Origin: Nissolia schottii
Lineage: Eukaryota > Streptophyta > Magnoliopsida > Fabales > Fabaceae
Reading direction: 5' to 3'
Assembly (NCBI GenBank): GCA_003254905.1
Contig: QANU01052615.1
Span: forward strand, 383,137-447,136
Length of the DNA: 64,000 nucleotides
The translations under genes and the position numbers were made by a program. The notes beneath the pieces are model-generated. The model did no database searches and was not told the DNA's origin. It was given only the letters and a program-made list of their open reading frames with translations. Positions 1 to 13,193 of this stretch are shown here, piece by piece (the stretch's first letter is position 1; each line of letters begins with the position of its first letter).

Positions 1-2681
1 TTTTTTAGAGTTTGGTATCGTGTTGTTATGTAGTGTTTTGATTTAGTTTATGTTTTGGAATCCGTTAATTCGGTGTTTTTTTGTGGTATCTTGTAATTAT
101 GTTCGTTAGATTTTACAGATGTCTTGTAATGCTTGTGTCAGTAAGATTTTTTTAATCTCATTTCTAGTTATTGAAAAAAAGAAATGATATTTCTTTTAAT
201 AAGCATGAAAATGAATCTTCCCTAGCTCTATCCAAGTCTTTTTTACCCTTACTTTTATCAATTATTATACATCTTTATTCACTTGTCATGAACCTTTGGT
301 AATCAGCAAGATTCTTAAGAGCAACTTTCGGTTTTGATACTATAGTTTTTTTCTTACAGTCTGGTCACAATGTTATTGTTTATGTCCCCTTTTTGGAATT
401 ACTATCTGAAATAAACCAATTTTATGAACATGGATATAGAAATCAATAAATGCTAATTGAATCTAGCAACCCCCTAATCCTTCAGGTTGAAGAAAAAAAG
501 GTTTGGTCTGCAGAAACTCTGAAATCCATTGAATCTTAATTATTGAACAACTTCAATATTCCTTCTAACTTATTATATACAAATATTCTTTTTGGCAATT
601 ATTTTATTACTATTTGTTTTTCCGTCTAACAGATTTCAAGGACAACTAATTAACATCTAATTAAAAGAAAATCAATTCCAAATAATAATTCAATGATATT
701 AGTGTTTCATGCTGATACAGGACAAAAGAAGGGTTGCAGGGTTTTCAATTTTTCATTATTGTATGCACAAATTGTAAATTACTTTCCTACCTTGAATCTA
801 GTGAAAAATAAAACAAATTGTACTAAAAAATATATACTGAATTTCAAGTTCAAAATACACCACCAAAACAAATTGTTTCTATTAAAAGAGTAAAAGCTCA
901 CCAGTCTCAATGTATCAAAATTATAAAAGGCCTTTGTTTCAATAATCAATCCCCAAGCCAGAATTGGTCAAAGAGTGAAGCTCAATTTCTGCTATCCAGA
1001 ATTAATCCTAGAATATGACCCGAGAAATTCATATGTGATCCCGAGCATCATGCTAAATATGTTTTAAACTACACAATTAATGATATTTCAATCTTTTAAG
1101 ATAAAGGACCCACTACTTATAGTGTTCCGGGACCACAATTTTTTTTTGCATGAGCCTATGTCATCGCTACAATATCCCCTCAATTAAGAAAACAGCCATA
1201 TACATTTGTGTTGATCATAATGTTATTATCCATGTCACCTTCCTCTAGTTATTATGTGGTACCTGCTAAATGCCTTTTTGGAAGAACTATCTGAATAAAC
1301 CAATTTTTTCAACATCAATAAAGGATCAATAAATGCTATTTGCAGCTATCAACCCCCCAAATCCTTCAGGTTGAAGAAAAAGGCATGGTCTGCTGAACTA
1401 TGATGAATTGAATCTTATTATTGAAGAAATTCAATACACCTTTGAGAAATTCTTAAATGCACTAAGAACAAGAGAAAAGTTTTGCTCTTATCATTTTTCA
1501 TAATTGTTTGCATAAATGAATACATTAGAATACCTTATTGTCTTGCACTTAGAATTTATTTTGGTTATGCACCAAAGTTTCTTCCTCAAGTTGATTGAAA
1601 TAGATTCCTACCTTAATTAATTACGTCTATGAAAGAGAGATATGTAGAAAATTGTACTCAACAACCACGTATTTCCAAGTTCAAAAAAAACCAGCGAACA
1701 AACACTGTCTGTTAAAGAAGAATTACATTAAAAGCTCTTCATAGTCTCCATTCTTATATAAAAATGATATGAAAACGTGGGGGATTTACTGATTTACAGT
1801 TTAGTACTAGTGGGAAATTAATTATTCTGACAGTTTTTTTTTTATAAAATCAAATATCTTCTGGTGAAATAATTGTTAAAAAAAACACCCTTGTTTCTAT
1901 AATATTCAACCCCCAAGCTAGACTTGGTCAAAGAGTGGTGCCCAATTTCTAATGCATAAATCCACAAGCTGCACTTGTTTCATTTAATCAAAGTCTTAAG
2001 TGTAAATCTTATGAATAGAAGAAAAAAATTAGTGCCCGAGAGCTCTATTCTAATAATGGATTGATCTGACTTGAACCAGAATAGATAGAGTTTAATAGAT
2101 TTTAGATACGATTGATTTTGCATATAAAAGATGGAAGTTGTCAATACAATTAAATATGCAATCACTTAAAGTAAAACATACTACTATACATTTTATTGCA
2201 AATAATTAAGTCAAACTTCTGCAATATTACAAAATTCTGAAGAGACAAAAACTGTACATCAGTACATACATACATTAAACTAAGCAAAAGTGCAAAAACT
2301 AATTATAATCCAAACTCTACAAAAACTTGTCATTTACACCTCACATACAATATATTTATGTCACATTGCAAATTCAAAAGCCTCCATGGTTTTTTATAAA
2401 TCAATTTGGCTGCTTGGGCTTTTCTGTATCTCCTCATATACGAGGTCAGAAACCTTGGTCTCTAACTCATCAAAAACAAACTACCATAAGCCAATTAAGC
2501 CTTTCAAGTATGATATTATCATATATCCTTAATAAATTTATTTCCAACCTAAGATTCTAGGCATGTTATATATTCAACTAGAATAGTTTGACCAGAATCC
2601 TTGACAAAAATCATATATCAAGTCACATCATTTTGACAAGTGAATCCTGACAAACAATTATGACCCTCTAACAGAGATCAA
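1..2681. other. Intergenic, no gene seen
   Basis: AT-rich sequence with no convincing coding region on either strand; the short open frames have no recognisable family features. It holds an old tandem duplication described separately (about 360-1000 and 1210-1957). Nothing else recognised. Confidence 0.6.
360..1957. repeat. Diverged tandem duplication, about 860-bp spacing
   Basis: Several blocks occur twice in the same order. A block around 405-540 (ending near ATCCTTCAGGTTGAAGAAAA) recurs around 1295-1440, and a block around 935-998 (CAAGCCAGAATTGGTCAAAG) recurs around 1893-1955 as CAAGCTAGACTTGGTCAAAG. Intervening parts carry indels, so the duplication is old. No coding content is seen in either copy. 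Confidence 0.65.
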
Positions 2682-3653
2682 TCACTCTCGAAAAAGGTGT
2701 TCCTCTCCTGATTGTTGATCTACATGCTTGATCCAACGGCTAGGACGTCCCCCCTTTACGCTACTTGACACACCACCATTGTCGTCGCCACCACAAACTT
2801 TTCTACTCCCAATATAAGCAATATCCAAACCTTTACCAACAGGCAAGAACACTGACCTAACGACACGTGTCCCCTTCTCAAGAACCAAGTTCCACTTAAA
2901 CCCTGAAAGGTTCTTTATGAACCATGCATTCTTGCATGCCAAAACTGCACCCCTGTTGCTAACCCTAGCAACCCTAAGAACCCTAGCAAAGTCCCTCTGC
3001 CTGCAATCCACAACAAGGAAGTCCAGCCCCACCAGTCCTTCCATCGCGGCCTCGGCCTCGCCGGAGGGGACCACCGCCACCTCAGGAGGCGGCGACACGC
3101 CCATCTCGGCCATGGATTGTGTGTACTTCAGCCTCGAGGCCTCGTCCGGGACTATGCACACGTGGCGGGCACCGGTGTTGCGAGCCGCAACTGCTAGGCC
3201 GACGCTTGTGGCGATGGGGCCGCCGTGGCACCATGATTCGACGATGAACCGGGCGTTCCAGCCGGCCGCCATGGCTGAGAGGAGCTCAGCTACCCCTGAT
3301 TCCTTCAGTTTCTCACACTGCAAATTAAAGAAACAAAGTTTATTCACAAAAAAAATTATTATTTATGAAATTATTAAAAAAATGTCATGACTTAATTTAT
3401 GTTGCAAATTCTGGTCTATCTAAAATTGCAAAAAAGAAAGAAAAAAAGAAAGCTAATACTACTGCAACTGATCCGGAACNNNNNNNNNNNNNNNNNNNNN
3501 NNNNNNNNNNNNNNNNNNNNNNNNNNNNNNNNNNNNNNNNNNNNNNNNNNNNNNNNNNNNNNNNNNNNNNNNNNNNNNNNNNNNNNNNNNNNNNNNNNNN
3601 NNNNNNNNNNNNNNNNNNNNNNNNNNNNNNNNNNNNNNNNNNNNNNNNNNNNN

Positions 3654-3686
<33 letters not shown>

Positions 3687-3962
3687 GATTACATGCTAGA
3701 GTTAATTCAACGGAACTATAATTTGGTTTAAGAGGAATATAGGAAGCAAGAAATGATATCAATGGAAAAATGAAAAAAAATATATAATATTAAAAGTTTA
3801 GTAGTAGGTAGAGAAAAGAAAGAAGGAAAGAAATTAAAGATGAAGAAATTAAGAAGAAAGAGAAAATCATATAGTAGAATATCTGATGTGTGAGGTGTTT
3901 ACCGATTTAACAGTGTCTATGTAAGCTTTGGAAGCAGTTTCCGGGGACCAAACAAGCTTCAT
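2682..3962 (-). CDS. DUF1442 family protein (two exons)
   Basis: Two exons give about 231 residues. Exon 1 (3903-3962) encodes 20 residues beginning MKLVWSPETASKAYIDTVKS, the characteristic start of plant DUF1442 proteins, and ends at a GT donor in phase 0. Exon 2 (2682-3317) follows a TTTGCAG acceptor and continues CEKLKESGVAELLSAMAAGW. The family has a Rossmann-like, SAM-methyltransferase-type fold; its biochemical role is unknown to me. Visible features are a glycine-rich SWCHGGPIATSVGLAVAA segment, a hydrophobic GLDFLVVDC strand and a basic C-terminus. Length is normal and the frame is open. The roughly 585-bp intron holds the 174-base gap and an AT repeat, so its size is uncertain. A TATA box lies about 115 bp upstream. 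The longer open frame starting inside the intron at 3347 is not the real start. Confidence 0.88.
3480..3653. other. Assembly gap (174 N) in the DUF1442 intron
   Basis: A run of 174 undetermined bases directly abuts an AT dinucleotide run at 3654-3681. The microsatellite probably caused the break. Open frames running through the Ns are artefacts. Confidence 0.98.
3654..3681. repeat. (AT)n microsatellite
   Basis: About 14 uninterrupted AT units next to the N gap, inside the intron of the DUF1442 gene. True length unknown because the gap cuts it. Confidence 0.95.
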
Positions 3963-6900
3963 GGTGTGTATCTGACTCGCTCTGTTCAAGATTGGATATC
4001 TTGTTGTTGGTGGGGTAGTTATCGAAGGTAGAAGAATAATGGAGGTACAGAATTTGACGTACGGGGGAAGAAGCCTTTTATACGTGAATGAGTTGATAAA
4101 TGAGTGACAGATATGTCATTAGCTACCTATAAATGTATAAGCGTTGACTTTTTGCACTCACAATTTGAACGTGTTGGATTAAATCCCCAAACAACGACGG
4201 GATTAGCTGTAGATACATGATTCATTATCCAATTAGCTAGCCAGTAGCTACTATTAAATTTTTATTTTGTTGTTTACCATGATAGTGACTCTAAAATTAA
4301 ACATTTTAGATTTCCAATTTTTTTAATAAACTTTAATTTTTTTTAATATATTAGAGATTAATTTATATGCAGTAATAATTTTATAATGTTATCCAATTAC
4401 ATATTGTCACGTAAGTAAAAGTAATTGAGTCTTTTTTTTTTCCATTAAGATCATTCTCCTAGAATTGTAATACACATCTACCAATACAGCCAACACACCT
4501 TGTGTTGTCTAGGGTTAAATTTAATTTATGAATTTTAATAGAAAAGAAAAAAATTGAGAAAAAAAAAATATAGTTAAACAGCTTAACTCGTATAAGTTCA
4601 CAAATTGGCCTTATTGGCCTTGTATGAGTCACATATGAATTACATTAACCCAACTCTTAATTCTTAATGAGTAATGTTGTTCTACTGCAAAATAAACCTA
4701 TATATTTTCTTAAATACTAAATCAAGTAACTATATATCTATTTTTTTTACTGTTGCTATGGCCTGATGGTATCACTAATTTGTTTTGGGAGTGCTGAAAC
4801 ATTAATGTAGGTGTTTATGACTTAAAGCACAAGGCGAGTTACTTAGATTTATGACAGAGTTAAACTTCTTGCTACTATATACCTTTAGTGTGATAATGTA
4901 TCCATTACAATATGTTTTGTAAGATGATGTGGTTGCTGCAAAACTTCTCTAGTGCTGCAGATTAGCCTCTCTGTTAGGTTTAGACTTTGTAACAAGTTAT
5001 TATAATTAATGAAATCAAAAATGTTTAAGAGAGAATCCAATCCAAATGATTTAGCTTATTAAGTAGGAGAGTCCCTAAAGTGTTGTCAAATACAGTTAAG
5101 CATTTAGTATGTCAACAAATAAAATTAGAACCAAACAAAAACAGAAAATTAATTTTGGAACAAATCCTAACTGAAACAGCAACAAAGAAAATGGCAAAGA
5201 TGAGTTGGAACATTATACCACAAATCGTGTTAGCCACTATTGTTAAGGGTTTATTTTCATCCTACTCAAAGCTATGTCCAGTGGACGAAAATCTCTTTAA
5301 GATAAGATGTGGGTCTCCTTGACAACTCGTCCACACGCAGTTACCGGCATTCTAAACAGCGAAACCTTGTTTCATAACTCAGTAGAGTGGCAAAGGCTGC
5401 AGGGGATCACCTCTACAACTTGCGGATTCGAGAAGGAAAAAGGAAGAAGATGAACAGTAACAATGGGAAGCAAAATCATGTTGGAGAAAAAGAAGAGGCA
5501 GAATTGAAGTAGGAAAAAACAAAAAATTCATTAAACCAACACACGCGTGTGTCATGTGATAGAGCAAGTCAGCGCGTGTTATAGGCAAGACTCAAGTCCA
5601 CATTATTAGCCCAATACCAAAGTGTTTAATAATAAATCAAATTTACCTATAAAGACTTTAATAAAATCAACTTCAAACAATGTGAGACTTTAACTTTATC
5701 ACAACAAATAGATTAAGCTTAAAATATCCCGAAGACCAATATGGTAATACACTTGAATGGTATGGTTTTCCATTGTCAGGCTTATAACAATGACCAGACC
5801 TTCCAGAGAATATTAAAAGAGTTGAATTATAAACTAAAGCCGCCAATTTTATTCTTTTTGTATGTTTCATCACGCAATAAAATTTTGGAGTTGATCAAAT
5901 CAACACTTTCAGGCTCTGATTTTCCATATTTAATCTTATCCTTGCATCACTCCATACACTAATTAAGATGAAACAGTGATGCATTCATCATTTCTTAACA
6001 CAAAACAAATTACGCTAGCTATAATAAGCTAGATATGCGTAAATTTTTAATACAAGAAATTGACTTTTGTTGATTAATTAGTATTAGTATTCTGTATTGC
6101 AATCGTTTAACTATAGGAGAAACAATTTTTATACTTATTTACTTGTCTGACTCACTATAAAGTTTACAAACACAATTAATGCCTGTTTGGGTGAAGAGCT
6201 TAATTAAACTCTTGCATAAAATGAGCTTATCATAAAAAGTCTTATATAAAATGTATCTTATAAATAAATTATTTTATGTTTGGTTATATAATAGCATAGG
6301 CCCTTATTTTGACTTTATATCGTTTGGCTATATAACTATCTAAAAGTACTTTTATTAATAAAATATTACTTAAATTGAAATTATTAAAATATTTAACTTA
6401 TTTAACCCTTACAAATGGCCTACCTCCGCCTATATTATAATTAATTGCATGTTATAATTACTTATTTATATGATCATTTAATACATTTTAATTATTACAA
6501 TAAATACTTAAAGAAATATTGTTTAGAAGATAATAAAAATACGAATCACATCACACGTTTTTTTTCTTTTGTCTTAAATGAAAATAAATAAATATAAGCC
6601 TAGCCCACCAAAACAAGGCAATTTGAAAACCCCCCCAAGCAACCATAAGTCATGGATATAAGTGACACAAAAATTACAAAATGCAAAAATTAGTGGAAGA
6701 AAAAGCTATTAAAAAAAAAATGAAAAGGGAGGCATGAAGCAGCGAAAAGAGGCAAAGGAGCGCAACTTTTTTTTTCCCTTGTATAAAGCAAAATATTACC
6801 GGCGGGCTTAAACTGGAGCACTGAGAAAGAGCTTTTCGAGAAGATATAAGCTTCCTATTTGACTTCAAAAAGAAATTCAAATAACTTCTAAAAAAAAAGT

Positions 6901-7066
6901 AAAAGTTATGTAACTAATTAAAAAAAAAAAGCCTGCCTTTATGTTTTATATGATTTTTAATAAATTTTTTATTCGTGAAATTATTGAAAAAGTCAAATTA
7001 TAAGAGGTTTAAAGATTTATGAAACATTTGAGTGTGCATCCTTCTACAAATATTATATTAAAAAGA
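3963..7066. other. Intergenic, no gene seen
   Basis: Upstream region of the DUF1442 gene followed by AT-rich sequence with poly-A/T runs. No coding region recognised. The stretch around 6180-6420 contains two copies of a TGTTTGGTTATAT-like motif and could be an old MITE, but I could not define its ends. Confidence 0.5.
4075..4082 (-). promoter_or_regulatory. TATA box of the DUF1442 gene
   Basis: On the minus strand this reads TATAAAAG, preceded by CACG. It lies about 115 bp upstream of the ATG at 3962, implying a 5' UTR of roughly 80 bases. Position and sequence fit a plant TATA box. Confidence 0.6.
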
Positions 7067-7244
7067 GTCAATTCATATTTTAGTCTCTTATAAATCTCGA
7101 ATTTTATTTTTTATCTCTCACAAATTTTTTTGGTTAGGAAATCATCTCACATAAAATTATGAGAAATAATTTCTTAACAAAAAATTTATGAGGGGTAAAA
7201 AATAAAATTTACACTTTATAAAAAATTAAAAAATGAATTAACCC
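7067..7244. mobile_element. Foldback MITE-like element
   Basis: Almost the whole segment is an imperfect palindrome centred near 7157. The left arm (GTCAATTCATATTTTAGTC..., then ATTTTATTTTTTATCTCTCA) is mirrored by the right arm (TGAGGGGTAAAAAATAAAAT..., then AAATGAATTAAC). No coding content. Target duplication not resolved. Confidence 0.55.
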
Positions 7245-7633
7245 CATTAAAAATATTAATTTATAACATTAAACCATATGACACATCAATATATTATATT
7301 AGATCCTGAAATGATGAAACATTTGATTAATTTAATTCAAGAAATTATCAAAAAAAATTTAAAAAATTAGTTGGATAGATTATTTCTCCAATGACAATGA
7401 GCTCTTATTTTAAAAGTAAGATTGTTACCTCAATTGGTGTACTATTCATTAAAGTACAAAGAAATATCGGATGAAGTATTAGCTGTAAGGTCAGCAAGTT
7501 GTACGAATTAATTTTTAGATAATATTTGACTCAAATTTAATTTCTAGCAATTTTGCGTATTCTTTTATTAGTTTATATAGAACTCTTCGAAGTCAACAAG
7601 CAACTAAGATAAGGACCACATAATCTAACAAGT

Positions 7634-8041
7634 TGTATCAAAGAGGTACAATTTGGATCCTGGAGCTCCTATGCGCGTTCGGGGTCGCCGGGACGAGTAC
7701 CTACAAGGACTTCGACGCTTAAGTAGTAAATGTTCGAAACAATAGGAGAATCAAAGGGGGAGACAGGGTTCTGGGCATACCTGGTATGCTGCTTTGTTTT
7801 AAATATACCTGAGTGGCGGCCGTGAATTTTGCTATCCCGGGGATTTTTCCGTCGAGTTGGCCTCCGAGGATCGTGTAGTTTTACTCCCTGGAGAGAGGAT
7901 ATCACGGGGCGAGAATCTCGCCTCCGAGGATCGTGGAGCGTTGCTCCCTAGAGGGAGGATATCGCAGGGCGAGAATCTCTCTGATCCGCAGACCTTCGGG
8001 TTTAGGCTCCAAGATGAGCCTTAATGGCACAGTTTATTACA
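7634..8041 (-). repeat. 3' LTR of the gag-only element (408 bp)
   Basis: Aligns end to end with 13194-13691 (TG...CA). It contains two tandem 60-bp units (7861-7920 and 7921-7980) beginning CCTCCGAGGATCGTG; the partner LTR has three. The G-rich GCTGGGGGCC just upstream on the minus strand is a possible polypurine tract. Confidence 0.88.
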
Positions 8042-8417
8042 GGAGGCCCCCAGCTTGGAGTGCCGAGTGAAGCTCTGTGGTCCGAGTTAGATACGGGTGT
8101 GTCATCTCGAATTTGTTCCATGGAAGAGGATGGTTCTGTGGTCTTAGAGATGTATGATAATATGAATTTGTTCTGTGGGAGCTTACGCGTTTTACGATTT
8201 TATTGCTCTCAGCTCGGGCTTATTACTTGGTTATTTTATTGCCCTCGGTTTTGTACCAAGCTTATGGGTTTTGTATTGGGCTTATGACTTGGTTATTTTA
8301 TTGCTCTCGATTTTGGTTACCGGGCTAAAGTAATTTTTCTTTCCGCTAGTTGTTGTCAATGCTTGAGTGATCAGTTCGGGGGAATTATTTCTTTACTGCT
8401 TTTTCAGTGGTTTTTTT

Positions 8418-11400
8418 CTAATGCTTGACCATGAAAAGCATTGGGAATCCTTCTTCTTGGTATAAGTACTCCTCGACCTGCTCTTGTATCTCTATCAAAC
8501 TCCGTGGAGGTGTTTTAGACAAATTCTTCACAAATGGGCTACCATTTTCGAGCCCATTCGTGAGGCCCATTAGTACTGCATGTGGTTGCAAATCTTCTAC
8601 CTGGGCACATTCTTGGTAGAAGCGGTCCAGGTATTAGCGGAGCGACTCGTCTCCTCTTTGTATTACCCCTAAGAGGCTTACTATCGTCTTAGGTTTTGTC
8701 CTCCGTGTGGTAAAGTTAGCCAGAAAACGCTCTGCCAGATCGTCAAAGGATTGGATGCACTTGGGTGGGAGTGCATTAAACCACACTAAAGCTCCTTTCC
8801 TCAGAGTGACCGGGAACGATTTGCATTGGATGGCATCTGAGGCTCCGTCCAACACCATCCTATGACCAAAAGCATCTAATGATGCTGAGGGTCTGTGGTT
8901 CGATCATACAGTTCCATGTCTGTGGGAGGACGAAAATCGTGTGCGGGCATGGTGTTGAGAATTTCATTTGCGAAAGGTTGGTTCTCCTTCCCTTTCACCT
9001 TCCTCACCCTGGTGCGTACTTTTTTAGCATTGTGGCTGTTTACTTCCGCATACACCTTGTACACAGGTTCTTGTGGCCCTTAGTTTGTCAATGATTGACT
9101 TTGGTCATCACTGTGGTTAAGACTGTCGATGTAGCGTTCCCTTTCCTGAGCCTCTTGTATGATCTGTTTTTGTTTTGCCTTCACGTCCTTCTTGGCTTTC
9201 TCAGCCGCAGCGCAAATTTCTCTTAACTTCTTCTTCTCCTCTTCTATCTGTGTTAGTTGTAATAGAGCTGCTTCTAATCGTGCGATCTTCTCTGCTTGGG
9301 TCACTACAAGAAAATAGCTCATTACCGTCGACATTACCGTCGGTTTTACCGTCGGATTTTTATGTTACCGTCGGCATTACCGTCGGACGCGAACACACGG
9401 TAAAGTGGTCGATGGTAATCATTTTACCGTCGGAAAATGAAACCGACGGTAATTACCGTCGGTATAAACCGACGTAAACCGGTTCATATTTGAGTACATT
9501 TGAACCGGTTTACCGTCGGTTCTAGGCGACGGTAATATAATAATATTTTATTCGTGTTCATTACCGTGGGATATATCCGACGGTAATAATTAAATATTTT
9601 TAAAAAATAAAATTGTTTATAATTTTGTATTATTTGTTTTAATAAATGACTATAATCATATCAATCAAAAATTTCATTTAATTTTTGTAATTTATAAATA
9701 TATTAAAATTTATATTTAATAACTAATTAAATATTTATATGTTATGTGGTGGACAACATATATTCCGTTTTTGATAGAATTTAAAGATGGATGGTGCACA
9801 TGTGAAAAATATAGTTTCTTAGGTAAAAGACAAATAAGTAATAGGGGACAGATATCTCACTAGTGACTCAAATTCGGGCTTCTGCAACAATAGTTTCTCA
9901 AATAAACCTACACACTCCTCCTATATTGTAACACTCTAGCTAGCTAGCTTACGCTTAAGTCATAAACCATGCTTCACTAGGTTGTTATCTACTTGGTTGG
10001 AATGCTTATAGTCCTTTGCCCCTTCAACCCAGCACATGCAATATTAATACAAACAGCATTTTAACCTACTATGCTTACATACCCGAATTAGCTAGGTGAA
10101 TGTTTCACATGCACACAATTCCAGCGAGATAATTTATACTCAAGTTATCTTCATCAATTTCTCCTTCGAATCAGCCATACACACACATCACCAACACAAA
10201 CCTATTGTTGTCGCGATTATAAAATTAAAACACCCTAAACGGTGCTAAGGTCCAGATTACATTCTATCCGAACATTCTCTTTTTCAGGACATCACATACA
10301 TTTTATCCGAACAGCACTCCTATATGTACTAGCACACACAACACCTTAACAAGCTATATTTCCATATACCAATTTATTTAAATGAGCAAAATAGCATATT
10401 AGAATCCCATACTCCAAATTAATTAGGCAATTTACATAACGCATACAATTATCCTAACAGCTTTCTATCATGTTGCATTTTCACATATCACTCTAGCTAG
10501 ATAATTAAAGAACACCTGCAACAGCTCCAAATACCATTATAACATATTTTAGCCATACTTAATTTAGCTAGATGATTAAAGAACACATGCAGCAGCTCCA
10601 ATTAGCATTATAACATAATTTAGTCACGTTTCATTTGGCTAGAACTTTATCTACTCATGCAACAGCCACAAATACCAATTTAGTTTGAATTATGCGAAAT
10701 CTTCTCATGAGCACAAAATTCCATTTAATAGCAAACAACACTTAAATCATTCTAACATTTTCTTACTTCAAAAACAGCAGAAGCACTAAAATTCTCTAAA
10801 TTTTCTCATGAGCACAAAATTCCAATTAATAGTAAACAACACTTTACTATAATTTATTTTGAATCACATAATCATAATTCATTTTGAATAACATTTTCTC
10901 ATAATTTAATTTAAATGATCATAACAACACTTTACTATAATTTATTTTGAATCACATAATCATAATTCATTTTCTTAGCTTGACAATTTTATAGTTGCAC
11001 CTACAGCCCACCCAACAACCTTAGAAGGTAGTTATATTACATTTTGCATAATTCAGATCCTTTCTAAATTTTTCCACTCTCAGCCGAACACACTAACACT
11101 GGACTCATACCACCTGTTTCCAATTTACAAGATCTTATGAAACATATTTAACATACAACAACATATAGGATATGGATTTGGTAACAAGTTCCCTTATCTG
11201 AAATTTTTCAAGCATACATTTGAACGGCCAATCCATACTAAGCCCTTATCACATCACCTAAATTATAAAATTTTCTTGTTATGCATTTATCAATTAATAG
11301 CACTTAGAACCCGATTCTATTTACCCTCCTTATAGCTAGAAATGGAAAAATAATATAAAAATCAATCACACTTCATCTAGACCAACACATATTTATTACA

Positions 11401-13123
11401 ATTCATAGTTTGTCAGTTACTCAAGATGCCTAAAATGTATAGGGGAAGTAGCACCAGTATGATTTAGTTGCAATATAGCTTAGGTTCACACAAATTTAAA
11501 AGTTGTTAAAACTTAAAAGTCTGGTGTTTGTTAACATTTAACTATATTCTGTTCTGTTAATAAAACTAGCATCAACATCTTTACTTTTAGAACAAAGGAA
11601 GATTTAGATCAAATTAAGTAAATACAACACAATGAGTGACCCTCTAAGTTCAAGTACAATTCCAATTACAACGGTAAAGTGGTCGACGCCCTCAAAATAT
11701 TCTGGCTTTATCACTCCTCGGTTCTCATAATATCTATCGTACATCCAAAATATTACCGCGGGAATCATTTTTTCCAGAAATCCTATGTGCATGTTACACA
11801 AATTATGGACATGAACTTAATAATTTTAATGACTTAACTGAATGCATTACGAATTAATTCCACACAAATATTTGTCAAACCGTTCTACAACATAGGCCCT
11901 CCAATCTCCGCAAACAACACATAATCACCGTTGCCAGCACATCAATTCAAACAATGTCGGAAAGTAACGCTAAGCGTTCCTTCCCCCAGTCCAGCCATAC
12001 AACTCCAATCCTACAAATCTATCCTAATAAAATAAGTCTCTATCCTAGTACCAATAAAGTTTAAGACATACCTAATTGCCGTTGATAATTGTTTGATCAA
12101 TCCTTGACACAATCCTTAACTCCTTAGATCCTCAGCTCATTACAAATTAAGTGGTGGTGACACATCCTTAGCATAAGTCATGGCAACCAAAAGAAATGAA
12201 ATGTTAAATAAACATAGACAATGTTATGAAATTAACATATATTTTGTGGGGTGCAAAGGAAAGAACAGAAGCAAGGAATATGTGGCTTTAGTGGTGGCGG
12301 CGCGGTGGTGTGAAAAAAAGAAAACAATAGCTACCCACAATGCAAGACAACATACCTGTAGCACGGTGGTGGAGCGGTGGTGGCACGGTGGTGGCGCGGT
12401 GGTGGCATGGTGGTGTTATGGTGGTGAGTGGGGAAGGAGAGAAAGGAAGAGAAAGGAGAAAGAAGGAGAAAGAAGTTGCAGTAATGAGAAGAAGAGAAAG
12501 GAAATTCGCTTAAGTATTTTTCTGAAAGATTACCGTCGGATTTATCCGACGGTAACCAGTGAATTCTAACGGTAATAAAATAAAATAAAATGCATCGTTT
12601 TATTAAACACATTACCGTCGGTACTTACCGACGGTAATGCAACACCAACGGTAACCCAATTACATGGCGCCAACATTTTGGAGCCAAAATGAAAAATTTT
12701 AAATAAAATTTTTACCGTCAGAAATATCCGACGGTAAAGGCGGCTATTACCCACGGTAATGGACATATTGCTTGTTTTTTTTCCGCGAACCGATTACCGT
12801 CGGTAAAGTAGTAAATGCCGACGGTAATACCGTCGGAAAATAACCGACGGTAATGTTGGGAGGGTAATAGTCATATTTCTAGTAGTGGGTCCAGACAACA
12901 TCAGAAAGGTCTGGGGGAGGGGGCAGATCACTGTCGATAGGTGGATCTTGCGGTTGGCTGATTAGTGGGGTGGGATTTGTTCAGGGGGAGGTGGGGGTGC
13001 TATTGGCTCGGGAGAAGGTGGAGGTAGTTGGGAATGTGAAGCATGGATTCCTATGTATATTGATCTGCGGGTCTCCCTGGATGTTGCAGCACAGGATGTT
13101 TTTCTGGTGTGTTTGGGTGGCAT
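8418..13123 (-). pseudogene. Retrotransposon gag pseudogene interrupted by a CACTA insertion
   Basis: Reads on the minus strand from an ATG at 13123 to a TAG at 8418-8420, skipping the CACTA element. The N-terminal part is proline-rich. A charged coiled-coil-like segment follows (9080-9334, rich in Glu, Lys and Ala), then a retrotransposon gag capsid domain (about 8430-8860), which carries the usual GALVWFNALPP and SFDDLAERF-type motifs. Breaks: a frameshift or stop early in the proline-rich part (near 12960), an in-frame stop near 9078, a one-base frameshift near 8880, and a stop near 8634. Removing the insertion and one GGT target copy restores the local frame across the insertion site, so the reading frame predates the insertion. 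It cannot encode a full gag now. Confidence 0.82.
9302..12887. mobile_element. CACTA-type DNA transposon 1 (non-autonomous, 3.6 kb)
   Basis: Ends are CACTACAAGAAAATA and, inverted at the other end, CACTACTAGAAATA. The 3-bp target duplication is GGT (9299-9301 and 12888-12890), as expected for En/Spm-CACTA elements. Both subterminal regions (9325-9590 and 12530-12860) are packed with TTACCGTCGG in both orientations, the arrangement to which CACTA transposases bind. The interior is about 2.9 kb of AT-rich sequence with no transposase recognised, plus a GTGGTGGC-rich low-complexity patch (12285-12430). A short antisense open frame (11604-11801) has no recognised family. It shares interior blocks with element 2 (for example CATAGGCCCTCCAATCTC at 11891 and near 52558) and with the element starting at 63796. 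Confidence 0.9.
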
Positions 13124-13173
13124 GGTGGCAGAGATTCTTCAGAGTCCAAAAAAGGTGTGAGATGCCGTAAAAA

Positions 13174-13193
13174 GTCCTCACAGATGGTGTCAA
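13174..13193 (-). other. Primer-binding-site-like sequence
   Basis: Immediately inside the 5' LTR, reading TTGACACCATCTGTGAGGA on the minus strand. It resembles the TTGGCGCC(A/G)TCTGTGGGGA sites of many plant Ty3/gypsy elements with G-to-A changes. Family assignment is inference. Confidence 0.55.

Noticed and set aside
3397..3762. Open frames of 89-121 codons on both strands
   Set aside because: They run through the N gap; the undetermined residues keep the frame open artificially.
8024..8287. 87-codon plus-strand frame
   Set aside because: Antisense to the end of the gag-only LTR element; no features.
12180..12612. Overlapping frames of 129 and 93 codons
   Set aside because: They come from the GTGGTGGC and GAGAAAGG low-complexity patch inside CACTA 1.
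9302..12887. Regularly spaced short repeats that might suggest a CRISPR-like array
   Set aside because: The TTACCGTCGG units occur in both orientations with irregular spacing at both ends of an element with CACTA termini and a 3-bp target duplication; this is a plant genome.
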